NCBI RefSeq assembly: GCF_000430995.1
Contig: NZ_HF952018.1
Location: 744,386-808,385, forward strand
DNA length: 64,000 nucleotides
Origin: Thermobrachium celere DSM 8682
GTDB lineage: Bacteria > Bacillota > Clostridia > Clostridiales > Caloramatoraceae
Direction of reading: 5' to 3'
Under the pieces are notes generated by a model. That model saw only the letters and a program-made list of their open reading frames with translations. It ran no database searches and was not told where the DNA came from. Position numbers and translations under genes: made by a program. The number at the start of each line of letters is the position of its first letter. Within the stretch, counting starts at the first letter, position 1. This document shows positions 36,068 to 45,595 of the stretch, piece after piece.

Positions 36068-38122
36068 ATGGACATAAAGTATTTAAAGGGTGTTGGCCCA
36101 AAGAATGCTGAATATTTAAGGTCGTTAGGAATATATACAATAGAAGATATTTTTTATTACTTTCCAAGAGATTATGAAGATAGAGCAAATACTAAAAAAA
36201 TAAGAGATTTAAAGGATGGAGAGATTGTTACACTTATTGCTGAAGTTGCTTTGATTAATGGAACAAGAAAAACTCAAACAGGCAAAAATTTAACTTCTAT
36301 TGTGTTTAAGGATGATACAGGGTTTATTACTGGAATTTGGTTTAATCAGCCCTATATTAAAAAGACATTTAAAGTAGGAGAAAAGGTTTTATTATATGGA
36401 AAAGTGAATAGAAGATTTGCTGAGCTTCAAATGGTAGATCCAAAATATGAAAAAAACTTTGATAATAATGACGAGAATTCAGTTGGAATTTTACCGATTT
36501 ATCCTTTAAATAAATATTTAAGTCAAAAAACTTTAAGAAATATAATAAAAAATGCATTAATTAATAAAAGAGAACTATTAAAAGAAATTTTACCTAAACG
36601 TATATTAGATGAATTTAATTTAGTTGATATTCAAACTGCTATTGATAATATACATTTTCCTAAAAATAAAGATATGTTAAATAAAAGTATATATAGATTA
36701 AAATTTGAAGAATTGTTTTTAATTCAGTTAGGTCTTCAATATTATAAAAAAAGTATAAATTCAGACTTATCTGCTTATAATATACCATTGTCGGGCAGAT
36801 TAAAGGAGTTAAAGGAAAAATTACCGTTTGAATTAACTAATGCACAATCTAGAACGATTAGAGAGATTTTACTTGATATGAAAAAGAATAAACCAATGAA
36901 TAGATTAGTTCAAGGTGATGTAGGATCAGGTAAGACTGTAATTGCAGCAATAGCAATGTTTAATTGTGCTGAAGCTGGATATCAAGCAGCAATGCTAGCT
37001 CCGACAGAAATTTTAGCAGAGCAACATTTTAGTTCCATAACATCCCTTCTAAAGGATTTTGATTTAAACATAGCACTTATAACAGGAAGTACAACAAAAA
37101 AACAAAAAGAAAAGATATTAACAGATTTGGCAAATGGAGAAATTGATATTATTATAGGAACTCATGCTCTGCTTCAAGAAAATGTTGAGTTTAAAAATTT
37201 AGCTCTTGTGGTAACAGATGAACAACATAGATTTGGAGTAAGACAAAGAGCAACACTTGTTTCTAAGGGACATAATCCACATGTTCTAGTTATGACAGCA
37301 ACTCCAATTCCAAGAACATTGGCACTTTTTATGTATGGAGATATGGATATATCAATAATTAATGAGTTGCCCAAGGGTAGACAAAAGGTTGATACTTATT
37401 TTGTAAGAAGTACGATGAGGGAACGAGTATATAACTTTATTAAAAAGGAAGTTATGGAAGGAAGGCAAGCATATATTGTATGTCCTTTAGTTGAAGAATC
37501 TGAAAAAATAGAGGCAATTTCAGCAGAAGAAGCGTACGATTTTCTTGTAAATAATACATTTAATGGTAATGATAAAATAGTGGCAGTATTGCATGGTAAA
37601 ATGTCAAATGAAGAAAAAGATTTCATAATGCAAAAATTTAAAGAAGGTGCTATAAAAGTACTAGTATCAACTACTGTTGTAGAAGTAGGTGTAAATGTTC
37701 CAAATGCAACTGTTATGGTTGTTGAGAATGCAGAAAGATTTGGACTTGCACAATTGCATCAGCTAAGAGGAAGAGTAGGCAGAGGAAGTCTAAAATCCTA
37801 TTGTATCCTTATATCAGATGCTACAAATAAAGAAGCTATTGATAGATTAACAATAATGACTAAAACAAATGACGGTTTTGTTATATCTGAAAAGGATATG
37901 GAGCTTAGAGGAACAGGTGAACTTTTCGGTATGAGGCAGCATGGACTACCTGATTTGAAAATTGCAGATATATTTAAGGATATAGAAATATTAAAGACTA
38001 CAAGAGATTTAGCTAGAAGATTAATAGAAGATAACATGTTAGAAAAGGATGAATTTGAACCTTTAAGAATCAAGATAGAATCTATGTTTAAAGAAAAAAT
38101 AGACATTACGACATTTAATTAA
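36068..38122 (+). CDS. recG: ATP-dependent DNA helicase RecG
   Basis: The 684-residue helicase regresses stalled forks and processes Holliday junctions. The N-terminal wedge/OB domain (about 60-150) is followed by GDVGSGKTVIAAIA (Walker A, near 280), DEQHRFGVRQR (DExH), TATPIPRTLAL and QLRGRVGRG (motif VI). The C-terminal RecG-specific region FGMRQHGLPDLKIADI is present. The start ATG has gggatgtgg upstream. There is no clear terminator before the SASP gene 102 bp downstream, so read-through is possible. Confidence 0.97.
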   Translation: MDIKYLKGVGPKNAEYLRSLGIYTIEDIFYYFPRDYEDRANTKKIRDLKDGEIVTLIAEVALINGTRKTQTGKNLTSIVFKDDTGFITGIWFNQPYIKKTFKVGEKVLLYGKVNRRFAELQMVDPKYEKNFDNNDENSVGILPIYPLNKYLSQKTLRNIIKNALINKRELLKEILPKRILDEFNLVDIQTAIDNIHFPKNKDMLNKSIYRLKFEELFLIQLGLQYYKKSINSDLSAYNIPLSGRLKELKEKLPFELTNAQSRTIREILLDMKKNKPMNRLVQGDVGSGKTVIAAIAMFNCAEAGYQAAMLAPTEILAEQHFSSITSLLKDFDLNIALITGSTTKKQKEKILTDLANGEIDIIIGTHALLQENVEFKNLALVVTDEQHRFGVRQRATLVSKGHNPHVLVMTATPIPRTLALFMYGDMDISIINELPKGRQKVDTYFVRSTMRERVYNFIKKEVMEGRQAYIVCPLVEESEKIEAISAEEAYDFLVNNTFNGNDKIVAVLHGKMSNEEKDFIMQKFKEGAIKVLVSTTVVEVGVNVPNATVMVVENAERFGLAQLHQLRGRVGRGSLKSYCILISDATNKEAIDRLTIMTKTNDGFVISEKDMELRGTGELFGMRQHGLPDLKIADIFKDIEILKTTRDLARRLIEDNMLEKDEFEPLRIKIESMFKEKIDITTFN

Positions 38123-38130
38123 CAAATTTA

Positions 38131-38217
38131 GCACCTCCGTTAATTATTATCTCTAATTTCTAGATTAAAAATCTTATAATGGGTTAAATTAATAATAGAA
38201 AAACAAACAGGAGGTGC
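38131..38217 (+). promoter_or_regulatory. Complementary sequence that could mask the SASP ribosome binding site
   Basis: gcacctcc at 38131-38138, nine bases after the recG stop, is the exact complement of the SASP ribosome binding site ggaggtgc at 38210-38217. In read-through RNA from recG the site could be paired, while a transcript starting inside the 71-nt interval would leave it free. The effect is inference, and anti-Shine-Dalgarno-like octamers can occur by chance. Confidence 0.4.
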
Positions 38218-38224
38218 AGCAAAT

Positions 38225-38422
38225 ATGAAAAACAGAACATTAGTACCTGAAGCAAAGGCAGCATTAGAACAATTCAAATATGAGGTGGCAAATGAAATAG
38301 GAGTACAAGTACCAACATCAGGATATTGGGGAAATATGACATCAAGAGATTGTGGTTCAGTTGGTGGATATATGGTTAAGAAGATGGTAGAAGCTTACGA
38401 AAGAAATTTGGCAGGTAAATAA
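38225..38422 (+). CDS. Small acid-soluble spore protein, alpha/beta type
   Basis: The 65-residue protein has FKYEVANEIGVQVPTSGYWG, containing the germination protease cleavage region, and SRDCGSVGGYMVKKMVEAYE, the C-terminal DNA-binding motif of alpha/beta SASPs. These coat spore DNA in an A-like form and protect it from UV and heat. Expression normally needs sigma-G in the forespore; no convincing sigma-G promoter was recognised by eye. A strong terminator follows. The gene identity is secure, the paralogue designation is not. Confidence 0.95.
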   Translation: MKNRTLVPEAKAALEQFKYEVANEIGVQVPTSGYWGNMTSRDCGSVGGYMVKKMVEAYERNLAGK

Positions 38423-38430
38423 CAATACAA

Positions 38431-38470
38431 AGAAAAGGGGTCTCTAAAATAGAGGCCCCTTTTCTTTTTT
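38431..38470 (+). terminator. Terminator after the SASP gene
   Basis: A 15-bp stem (38431-38445 / 38451-38465) with a single G-U pair and a 5-nt loop, followed by T residues to 38470. Confidence 0.95.
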
Positions 38471-38681
38471 ATATAAAAGATTATGTACATTGTAAGTAAA
38501 ATTTCAGTTATAAAACAGCAACTTTAATGATTAAATTTTCAAAAATAAGTACTTAACTTTAGTTTTATGTATATCAAATTGATATATGATTAACAAAAAT
38601 TAAATATATTCAAAAAATAAAGAAAAACGTAATTTAAAAGATTTGAATATAAAAAATAATGAAAAATAGCCTTTTTTAAAC
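38471..38681. other. AT-rich gene-free stretch upstream of gdhA, with a 17-bp palindrome
   Basis: No gene, tRNA or known riboswitch was seen between the SASP terminator and the gdhA promoter. The only notable element is tatatcaaattgatata at 38570-38586, an 8-bp inverted repeat around one base, about 100 bp upstream of the -35. It could be an operator or chance in AT-rich DNA. Confidence 0.5.
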
Positions 38682-38710
38682 TTGATAAAATGAAGGAAAT
38701 AATGCATAAT
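38682..38710 (+). promoter_or_regulatory. Promoter for gdhA
   Basis: TTGATA (38682-38687), a 17-bp spacer and CATAAT (38705-38710), about 40 bp before the start codon. Confidence 0.72.
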
Positions 38711-38749
38711 ATAAATAGAAGATTGCGAAAGCAAGAGGGGGTAATTTAA

Positions 38750-40114
38750 ATGGTTAAAGTTAAAATGACACCTGCTGATTATGTAGCTCAAGTTATTGAA
38801 AATGTGAAGAAGAGAAATCCAAATGAACCAGAATTCTTACAAGCTGTTGAAGAAGTTTTACCATCATTAATACCTGTATTAGAAAAACATCCAGAATATA
38901 TCGAAGAAAATCTTTTAGAGAGATTCTGTGAACCAGAAAGACAAGTAATGTTTAAAGTACCATGGGTGGACGATGAAGGTAATCTACATGTAAATAGAGG
39001 ATTTAGAGTTCAATTCAATGGAGCAATTGGACCATATAAGGGAGGATTAAGATTCCATCCATCAGTTACTTTAAGCGTTATTAAGTTCTTAGGATTTGAA
39101 CAAATTTTAAAGAATTCACTTACAGGACTACCAATAGGTGGAGGAAAAGGTGGATCTGATTTTGATCCAAGAGGAAAATCAGATGCAGAAATTATGAGAT
39201 TCTGTCAAAGCTTTATGACAGAGCTATATAGACACATAGGACCAGATGTTGACGTGCCAGCTGGAGATATTGGTGTTGGTGCTAGAGAAATAGGATATCT
39301 ATATGGACAATACAGAAGAATTAAAGGTGCATTTGAAAACGGGGTATTAACTGGTAAGGGATTATCATATGGTGGTAGCTTAATTAGACCAGAAGCAACA
39401 GGTTATGGTGTTACATACTTCTGTCAAGAAATGCTAAAGCATGATGGAGAAACATTTGAAGGCAAGACAGTTGCAGTTTCAGGATTTGGTAATGTTGCAT
39501 GGGGTGCATGTAAAAAGGTTGCTGAATTAGGTGGTAAGGTTGTTACATTATCAGGACCAGATGGATATATTTACGATCCAGATGGAGTTGTAGGTGAAAA
39601 GATTGATTATCTATTAGAAATGAGAAATTCAGGAAGAGACAGAGTACAAGATTACGCAGAAAAGTTTGGTGTACAATTCTTCCCAGGACAAAAGCCATGG
39701 GGTGTTAAGGTTGACATAGTAATGCCATGTGCAACTCAAAACGATATTCACTTAGAACATGCTAAGCAAATAGTTGCAAATGGTGTTAAGTATGTATGTG
39801 AAGGTGCTAACATGCCATGTACAAATGAAGCACTACAATATTTCTTAGAAAACGGAGTAGTAGTTGGACCAGCTAAGGCTGCTAACGCAGGTGGTGTTGC
39901 TACTTCAGCATTAGAAATGTCACAAAACAGCATGAGAATGTCATGGACTGCAGAAGAAGTAGACCAAAAACTACATCAAATAATGGTAAATATCTACAAT
40001 AATGTAGTTAAGGCAGCAGAAGATTATGGATTTGGATACAACCTAGTTGCTGGAGCAAATATTGCTGGATTTATTAAAGTTGCAGATGCAATGCATGCAC
40101 AAGGTAACTATTAA
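38750..40114 (+). CDS. gdhA: Glutamate dehydrogenase (hexameric type)
   Basis: The 454-residue enzyme interconverts glutamate and 2-oxoglutarate plus ammonia. It has GPYKGGLRFHPSV with substrate-binding Lys, GLPIGGGKGGSDFDPRGKSD with the catalytic Lys, and the coenzyme fold VAVSGFGNVAWG. The length fits the small hexameric class such as that of Clostridium symbiosum; NAD or NADP preference cannot be told safely. A good promoter and agaggggg site precede it and a strong terminator follows, so it is monocistronic. Codons look optimised (many GGA, GTT), consistent with high expression. Confidence 0.97.
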   Translation: MVKVKMTPADYVAQVIENVKKRNPNEPEFLQAVEEVLPSLIPVLEKHPEYIEENLLERFCEPERQVMFKVPWVDDEGNLHVNRGFRVQFNGAIGPYKGGLRFHPSVTLSVIKFLGFEQILKNSLTGLPIGGGKGGSDFDPRGKSDAEIMRFCQSFMTELYRHIGPDVDVPAGDIGVGAREIGYLYGQYRRIKGAFENGVLTGKGLSYGGSLIRPEATGYGVTYFCQEMLKHDGETFEGKTVAVSGFGNVAWGACKKVAELGGKVVTLSGPDGYIYDPDGVVGEKIDYLLEMRNSGRDRVQDYAEKFGVQFFPGQKPWGVKVDIVMPCATQNDIHLEHAKQIVANGVKYVCEGANMPCTNEALQYFLENGVVVGPAKAANAGGVATSALEMSQNSMRMSWTAEEVDQKLHQIMVNIYNNVVKAAEDYGFGYNLVAGANIAGFIKVADAMHAQGNY

Positions 40115-40118
40115 TTTT

Positions 40119-40149
40119 AAAAAAGAACCCTTTTATGGGTTCTTTTTTT
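40119..40149 (+). terminator. Terminator after gdhA
   Basis: Stem aaaaaagaaccc (40119-40130) / gggttctttttt (40137-40148) with a 6-nt loop and adjacent T run. Confidence 0.93.
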
Positions 40150-40215
40150 ATGTATTTTTAAAATTTATTAAAATGTGGTAAAATATAAAGGACTAACAAT
40201 AAAAGGAGGCTGGAT

Positions 40216-40770
40216 ATGAGAATAATTACAGGAATAGCTAAAGGAAGAAGAATTAAAGCTCCAGAAGGCCTAAATACAAGACCAACTTCAGATAGAGTTA
40301 AAGAATCGATGTTCAACATACTATCCAATAGATATAGTTTCGAAAATGTATTAGATCTTTTTGCTGGAAGTGGTAATTTAGGATTAGAGGCTATAAGTAG
40401 AGGAGCAAAGAAATGTGTTTTTATTGAACAAAATAAAGAAGCATATAATACTTTGGTTGAAAATATAAAAAGCCTTAAGTTTGAAAATAATAGTGAATAC
40501 TATAGGCAGGATGCATTTGTAGCATTAGAAATATTATCAAAGAGAGGCGAAAAATTTGATCTTATATTTCTCGATCCACCCTATGGTGAAGGATTAGTAG
40601 AACAATCAATAAGACTTATAGATAGTAAAGGGTTATTAAGGGATGGAGGAGTAATAGTATCTGAACAGGATGTAAATGATGTCTTGCCTGAGAATATAAA
40701 TGAAATAAAAAGGATAAGATTAGAGAAATATGGGCGAACAACAGTAGCGTTTTGGAGTAAGGAGGATTAA
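40216..40770 (+). CDS. rsmD: 16S rRNA (guanine(966)-N2)-methyltransferase
   Basis: The 184-residue enzyme begins [18 protein letters not shown], has the SAM loop [15 protein letters not shown] and the DPPYG catalytic motif ([12 protein letters not shown]). It modifies G966 in 16S rRNA during 30S assembly. aaaggaggc precedes the ATG. It is followed 2 bp later by coaD, a pairing conserved in most Firmicutes. Confidence 0.95.
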   Translation: MRIITGIAKGRRIKAPEGLNTRPTSDRVKESMFNILSNRYSFENVLDLFAGSGNLGLEAISRGAKKCVFIEQNKEAYNTLVENIKSLKFENNSEYYRQDAFVALEILSKRGEKFDLIFLDPPYGEGLVEQSIRLIDSKGLLRDGGVIVSEQDVNDVLPENINEIKRIRLEKYGRTTVAFWSKED

Positions 40771-40772
40771 AA

Positions 40773-41264
40773 ATGGCAAAAATAGTAGTCTATCCAGGAA
40801 GTTTTGATCCTATTACAAATGGTCATTTAGATATAATTCAAAGAGCAGCTAAGATATTTGATAAAGTAATTGTAGCTGTTTTAGAAAATCCTGAAAAGAA
40901 AAACCCTCTATTTAGTGCAAATGAGAGGGTTGAATTGATAAAGAGAGTTGTAAATGGAATTGAAAATGTTGAGGTTGAAAGCTTTAAGGGTTTGCTAATT
41001 GACTTTATGAAGAAAAAGGAATCAAAGGTTATAATAAAAGGATTAAGAGCAGTATCTGATTTTGAATATGAGTTCCAAATGGCTCTTATGAATAACAAGC
41101 TTGATGAAAATATAGAAACACTATTTATGATGACAAGTAGCCAGTATTCTTATTTAAGTTCATCATCTGTAAAACAGGTTGCAATGTATGGAGGGTGTTT
41201 AAAAGGATTAGTACCTGAAGAAATAATAGAGGATATTAAAAATAAGTTTAAAAATAATTTTTAG
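40773..41264 (+). CDS. coaD: Phosphopantetheine adenylyltransferase
   Basis: The 163-residue nucleotidyltransferase makes dephospho-CoA from 4'-phosphopantetheine and [18 protein letters not shown] contains the (T/H)xGH motif and [17 protein letters not shown] the ISSTxxR-like segment. It is step four of CoA synthesis, and coaBC is in the same window. Its 3' end overlaps the convergent ylbJ gene by 17 bp. Confidence 0.96.
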   Translation: MAKIVVYPGSFDPITNGHLDIIQRAAKIFDKVIVAVLENPEKKNPLFSANERVELIKRVVNGIENVEVESFKGLLIDFMKKKESKVIIKGLRAVSDFEYEFQMALMNNKLDENIETLFMMTSSQYSYLSSSSVKQVAMYGGCLKGLVPEEIIEDIKNKFKNNF

Positions 41265-42390
41265 AGTTTTGCCTAAAGAGTGAGATTGTATTTAAAATAA
41301 ATATTAAAATTAGCATTCCAATTGAAGAAGTTAAATATATTGTATTGCAATTTAAATTTCTTTCAATTAAGAAGGCGCTTATATTTGCATATTTACATAT
41401 GACGAAACATACTATTGAAGAGAATATTCCATGGCTTATTTTTGATAGTACATACTTTTTAAAATTAATATCACAGCCTTGAAGTACTCCTTTAACTTGA
41501 TAAAGTATAGAAAGTCCACTAAAACTAAGTATAAAACTCAATAAAATAAGTTTATTTTGAATATTAGATGTTGATATCAATTTACAGCCATTTGATATTT
41601 CAAATATTGATTTTAATAAAGTTTCAATGTAGTATACGTCAACTTTAATTAAATTACTAATTGATGTTGCTAAAATAAAAAACAGTTTAACTCCATCAAA
41701 AAGATTTATTATTACAGAGAATAGTACTATGTAGCCTAATATTGTTCCCATCGTAACTAGAGAGTTTTTTATGGAGCTATTTAGGTTAATCTTTGATTCT
41801 TTTTTGCTTTTAACAAAATTATATTCCTTTTTAGTAGAGAAAAAGCTATAGAAAATACCATTTAAAATTGCACCTAAAATATGAGCAATATATAATAGAT
41901 ACCCATAATAACTGCTTTTAAGCATACCTGTGCCAACAGCTCCTATTATAAAGAGTGGCCCAGATGTACTACTGAAGGTTAATATCTTTTCCCCATCATT
42001 TGGGGAAATTTTTTTTGATTCAATTAATTCCCTGACAACTTTAGCTCCAGCAGGATATCCAGAAAATATGCTTATAATGAAAGCATATGCACCATAACCG
42101 GATGTTTTGAATATTTTATTTAGTGGTTTATTAAATAGGAAAGCTATATTTTCTGCAATTCCAACTGAGATCATTAAATCGTTAATAACGAAAAATGGGA
42201 AAAGAGATGGGAAAACAGTATATAAGAATAAGTTCAATCCTTCTTTTGCAGAATTTAAAGAAATAGATGGATATAAGGCTATTAAAACAAGTAGTGATAA
42301 AATTATAAGTTTTAATCCCAAGTTATTATATTTTTTGCTTATAAATAATATAAATGATATTGATATTAGTATAAAAAATATTATTTCCAT
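41248..42390 (-). CDS. ylbJ: Sporulation integral membrane protein YlbJ
   Basis: The 380-residue polytopic protein has about eight or more hydrophobic segments and two gate-type motifs, [16 protein letters not shown] and [15 protein letters not shown], as in nucleoside-transporter gate domains. YlbJ is needed for spore cortex formation in Bacillus. The ATG at 42390 is preferred; a GTG at 42396 lies inside the site gaggtgg. Its final codons run 17 bp into the convergent coaD gene and no terminator separates the two. It is divergent from the patatin-like gene, as ylbJ-ylbK neighbours are in Bacillus. Confidence 0.9.
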   Translation of the reverse strand: MEIIFFILISISFILFISKKYNNLGLKLIILSLLVLIALYPSISLNSAKEGLNLFLYTVFPSLFPFFVINDLMISVGIAENIAFLFNKPLNKIFKTSGYGAYAFIISIFSGYPAGAKVVRELIESKKISPNDGEKILTFSSTSGPLFIIGAVGTGMLKSSYYGYLLYIAHILGAILNGIFYSFFSTKKEYNFVKSKKESKINLNSSIKNSLVTMGTILGYIVLFSVIINLFDGVKLFFILATSISNLIKVDVYYIETLLKSIFEISNGCKLISTSNIQNKLILLSFILSFSGLSILYQVKGVLQGCDINFKKYVLSKISHGIFSSIVCFVICKYANISAFLIERNLNCNTIYLTSSIGMLILIFILNTISLFRQNSKNYF

Positions 42391-42441
42391 AGCCACCTCT
42401 AAAACTTTTTTATTATAAATTATGATTTCGGGTGGTAGTAT

Positions 42442-43242
42442 ATGTATAAAAATTTAAAAATTGGTTTAGCCTTAGGTTCTGGGGCGTCTAGGGGGCTTGC
42501 ACATATAGGAGTTATTGAGGTTTTGGAAAGTTATGGTATAATACCTGATGTAGTGTCTGGAAGTAGTATAGGAGCAGTTATAGGTGCTCTATATTGTAGT
42601 GGGTTTGATTTTAAGTATGCATCCCATTTATGTAAAGGATTAAACAAGAAGACATACATAGATGTTACTGTGCCTAGAATAGGGTTTGTAAAGGGAGATA
42701 AAATTAATGCTATTTTAAAACTATTAACAAGGGATAAGGATTTTAAAGATCTATCAAAAAAATTATTAGTTGTGGCTACCGATATAAAAAATAAAAAGCT
42801 AGTTGTTTTTGATGAAGGAAAGGTATATGAAGCCGTGAGGGCTAGTATATCAATTCCTGGCGTTTTTGTACCTGTCTTTAAAGACGATATGATATTAGTA
42901 GATGGAGGAGTGCTTGAAAGAGTGCCAGCTAAAATTTTAAAAGATTATGATGTAGACTATATTATAGGTGTTGACGTTGGATTTAATTTAAAAACTTCTA
43001 GTTGTAAAAGTATATTTCACGTGTTATATGAATCAATTGATTTAATGGAGAAAGAATTGTTTGAGGCAAAAAAACAAGAGGCAAATAAGCTGATTAGAGT
43101 GGATATAGAAGATGTTGACCCAATTGGTTTTGAACATGTTGATGAGACTATTGAAAAAGGGAGAGTGGCAGCCTTGAGGGTGATAGAAGAGATCATAGAA
43201 GAGCTTGAATTTAAGGCTGCCAATAAACAGGAGTTGATTTAA
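42442..43242 (+). CDS. Patatin-like phospholipase (YlbK/RssA type)
   Basis: The 266-residue serine hydrolase has the oxyanion GSGASRGLAHIGVIEVL, the nucleophile elbow SGSSIGAVIGALY (GXSXG) and the catalytic Asp in LVDGGVLERVP, the Ser-Asp dyad of patatins. The natural substrate is unknown; relatives hydrolyse lipid acyl chains. It lies between ylbJ and tmcAL, the same order as ylbJ-K-M in Bacillus. Its last 32 bp overlap the 3' end of tmcAL on the other strand. Confidence 0.92.
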   Translation: MYKNLKIGLALGSGASRGLAHIGVIEVLESYGIIPDVVSGSSIGAVIGALYCSGFDFKYASHLCKGLNKKTYIDVTVPRIGFVKGDKINAILKLLTRDKDFKDLSKKLLVVATDIKNKKLVVFDEGKVYEAVRASISIPGVFVPVFKDDMILVDGGVLERVPAKILKDYDVDYIIGVDVGFNLKTSSCKSIFHVLYESIDLMEKELFEAKKQEANKLIRVDIEDVDPIGFEHVDETIEKGRVAALRVIEEIIEELEFKAANKQELI

Positions 43243-44434
43243 GGTCGGATTTTGATAACCTTTTTTCACCATTTAATGCAAGTGAGTATACATCATATGC
43301 ATCAATATCTAGTTTAAGAAGATTATAATCATTCTTATTTGGATTTGTTATTATTGGTACTTTGGCGTTCTTTTTCATTAGTTTTATAAGTTGGCGTCCT
43401 TTGTCGTTAAACCCTAAAACTCTAATATAATTAGGATAATTGTTAATTTTATCATTTAAATCCTTTGTATGATTTAAAAGTATATTTATCAATATACGCT
43501 GTATTCTTGTTTGAGTATATCTTTTAGATTTGACTGTTTTTATTAATTCATATATGTCTTTAGTATCTTCAGAGGCTTGCTTTAATTTATTTTCAAGTCC
43601 CTCATTTACATCTATTATATTTTCTAATTTTTTAGTATCAGATGTTCTTAAAATATAAAATATAATGTCCTCAAAGTCTTTTAGACTTATGGGGGCATTT
43701 TTATTTTCTATTTGTTCTTTAATCATTTTATAACAAAAATCAGGCATAGATTTTTTAACTTCTTCATTCATAAAATTCTTTCTTATAGCAGTTGCACTAG
43801 ATATGTTGCCTGTTAAATTTTTCTGATTGTATTTATTAACTATTCTTTTAATAGTATAGGGCTTAATTTTAGAGTTAATTTTTAAAATTGATTTGATATA
43901 TTCAATTCCTAGTATATTATTTGAGTTATTTAAAATATTTTCTATATCAATATCATTTACATTTAGCAAATTGTGATATAATATATAATTGTTGAGAGCT
44001 TTTAGCCTAGCAGAAGGATAAGAATCACCAAGCTTTAAAAAGTTCTTTAAATAAGTTTTGTAATTGCTAGGTTCATAAACTAATATTTCTGCTATTTTAT
44101 AAAGAGCTGAAATATCACCTATTTCGCTACCGAAGCAAATGTTATCTATTATGCCGGTTGCATCTAGTGTGGATACAGCGCCAAATGCAAAGCCTTCTGC
44201 ACTTGATTTAGAATAGATTACAGGTAGTTCTATTACCAAGTCAACGCCAGAGTTAAGAGCCATTTTTGTTCTTACCCATTTGTCTACAAAGGATGGTTCA
44301 CCGCGTTGAACAAATGGTCCACTCATAACGGCAACTAAGGCATCACAATTTGTTAGTTCTTTTGTTTTACTTATGTGGTACACATGGCCATTATGTAGTG
44401 GATTGTATTCTACAATTATACCTGTAACATTCAT
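43211..44434 (-). CDS. tmcAL: tRNA(Met) cytidine acetate ligase
   Basis: The 407-residue nucleotidyltransferase-like enzyme has TGIIVEYNPLHNGHVYHI with the HxGH motif, and VAVMSGPFVQRGEPSF as in the YlbM/TmcAL family. It activates acetate with ATP and makes N4-acetylcytidine at the wobble base of elongator tRNA-Met. The start at 44434 follows TTAGGAGG on the minus strand; the longer frame from 44494 has no site. Its use of acetate matches its position next to pta and ackA, although the link may be coincidental. Confidence 0.94.
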   Translation of the reverse strand: MNVTGIIVEYNPLHNGHVYHISKTKELTNCDALVAVMSGPFVQRGEPSFVDKWVRTKMALNSGVDLVIELPVIYSKSSAEGFAFGAVSTLDATGIIDNICFGSEIGDISALYKIAEILVYEPSNYKTYLKNFLKLGDSYPSARLKALNNYILYHNLLNVNDIDIENILNNSNNILGIEYIKSILKINSKIKPYTIKRIVNKYNQKNLTGNISSATAIRKNFMNEEVKKSMPDFCYKMIKEQIENKNAPISLKDFEDIIFYILRTSDTKKLENIIDVNEGLENKLKQASEDTKDIYELIKTVKSKRYTQTRIQRILINILLNHTKDLNDKINNYPNYIRVLGFNDKGRQLIKLMKKNAKVPIITNPNKNDYNLLKLDIDAYDVYSLALNGEKRLSKSDLKSTPVYWQP

Positions 44435-44492
44435 GATTTTACCTCCTAATTTATATGATAAATATATTATATTTACATTAAGATTATTTGTC

Positions 44493-44521
44493 ACGCATTG
44501 TTATAAATATTGACAGTGCGT
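44493..44521 (+). promoter_or_regulatory. Stem-loop in the pta leader
   Basis: acgcattgtta (44493-44503) and tgacagtgcgt (44511-44521) form an 11-bp RNA stem with two U-G wobbles and a 7-nt loop. The wobbles become mismatches on the other strand, so it is a better structure for a rightward transcript. It lies about 20 nt before the pta ribosome binding site. Role unknown. Confidence 0.4.
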
Positions 44522-44552
44522 TTAAAAAAATATATACGAAAGGGGTATGCTT

Positions 44553-45557
44553 ATGTCAATAATGCAAACTATTTGGGAAAAGGCAAGACAAGATAAAAAG
44601 AGAATTGTATTGCCAGAAGGTAGTGAAAAAAGAACAGTTAAGGCTGCAGAGATTATAAAGAAGGAAGGCTTAGCTGAAGTAGTACTTATTGGTAAGAGAG
44701 AAGAAATAGAAAATACAGCTAAAGAAGTAGGAGCAAACATAGAAGGAATAGAAATAATTGATCCAGTTACATCAGAAAAATTTGATACATATGCAGAGAA
44801 GTTTTATGAATTAAGAAAAAGCAAAGGTGTTACACTAGAACAAGCAAAAGAAATAATTAAGGATGAAATTTATTTTGGTACTATGATGGTTAAAATGAAT
44901 GATGCAGATGGATTAGTTTCAGGTGCAATACATTCAACAGGAGATCTTTTAAGACCAGCTCTTCAAATAATTAAAACTGCACCAGGAATGTCAATAGTAT
45001 CAAGTTGTTTTGTTATGGAAATACCAAATAAACAATATGGTGAAGATGGCTTAATGTTATTTGCAGACTGTGCAGTTAATCCAAATCCAACAGCTGAGGA
45101 ATTAGCTTCAATTGCAATTGCAACAGCAAATACTGCAAAGGTTCTTTGTGGTATTGAACCTAGAATAGCTATGTTATCCTTCTCAACAAAGGGTAGTGCA
45201 AAACATGAATTAGTAGATAAGGTAATAAAGGCAACTGAAATTGCAAAGGAAAAAGCTCCTCATCTTATGATAGATGGAGAGTTACAATTAGATGCTGCTA
45301 TAGTACCAAAGGTTGCTGAATTAAAGGCTCCAAACAGCACTGTTGCAGGTAAGGCAAATGTTTTAGTATTCCCAGATTTACAAGCAGGAAACATTGGATA
45401 CAAGTTAGTTCAAAGATTAGCAGGAGCTGAAGCTATAGGACCAATTTGTCAAGGTTTTGCTGCACCTGTAAATGATTTATCAAGAGGTTGTAGCATAGAA
45501 GATATAGTTAATGTTGTTGCTATAACAGCTGTTCAAGCACAAGGAATCAATCTATAA
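44553..45557 (+). CDS. pta: Phosphate acetyltransferase
   Basis: The 334-residue short-form enzyme converts acetyl-CoA and phosphate to acetyl phosphate. It has [16 protein letters not shown] at the start and [29 protein letters not shown] and [12 protein letters not shown] in the conserved core. The ATG at 44553 is 7 nt after aaagggg; the ATG at 44547 is too close. With ackA downstream it forms the acetate/ATP-yielding pathway that fermentative clostridia use. Confidence 0.97.
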   Translation: MSIMQTIWEKARQDKKRIVLPEGSEKRTVKAAEIIKKEGLAEVVLIGKREEIENTAKEVGANIEGIEIIDPVTSEKFDTYAEKFYELRKSKGVTLEQAKEIIKDEIYFGTMMVKMNDADGLVSGAIHSTGDLLRPALQIIKTAPGMSIVSSCFVMEIPNKQYGEDGLMLFADCAVNPNPTAEELASIAIATANTAKVLCGIEPRIAMLSFSTKGSAKHELVDKVIKATEIAKEKAPHLMIDGELQLDAAIVPKVAELKAPNSTVAGKANVLVFPDLQAGNIGYKLVQRLAGAEAIGPICQGFAAPVNDLSRGCSIEDIVNVVAITAVQAQGINL

Positions 45558-45595
45558 TAAAAAGCAAAAATATATAAAAGAAAGGGGATAAACCA

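Noticed and set aside
44510-44538. TTGACA-17-TATACG as the pta promoter
   Set aside because: It would start transcription at or inside the ribosome binding site, which leaves no leader for translation.
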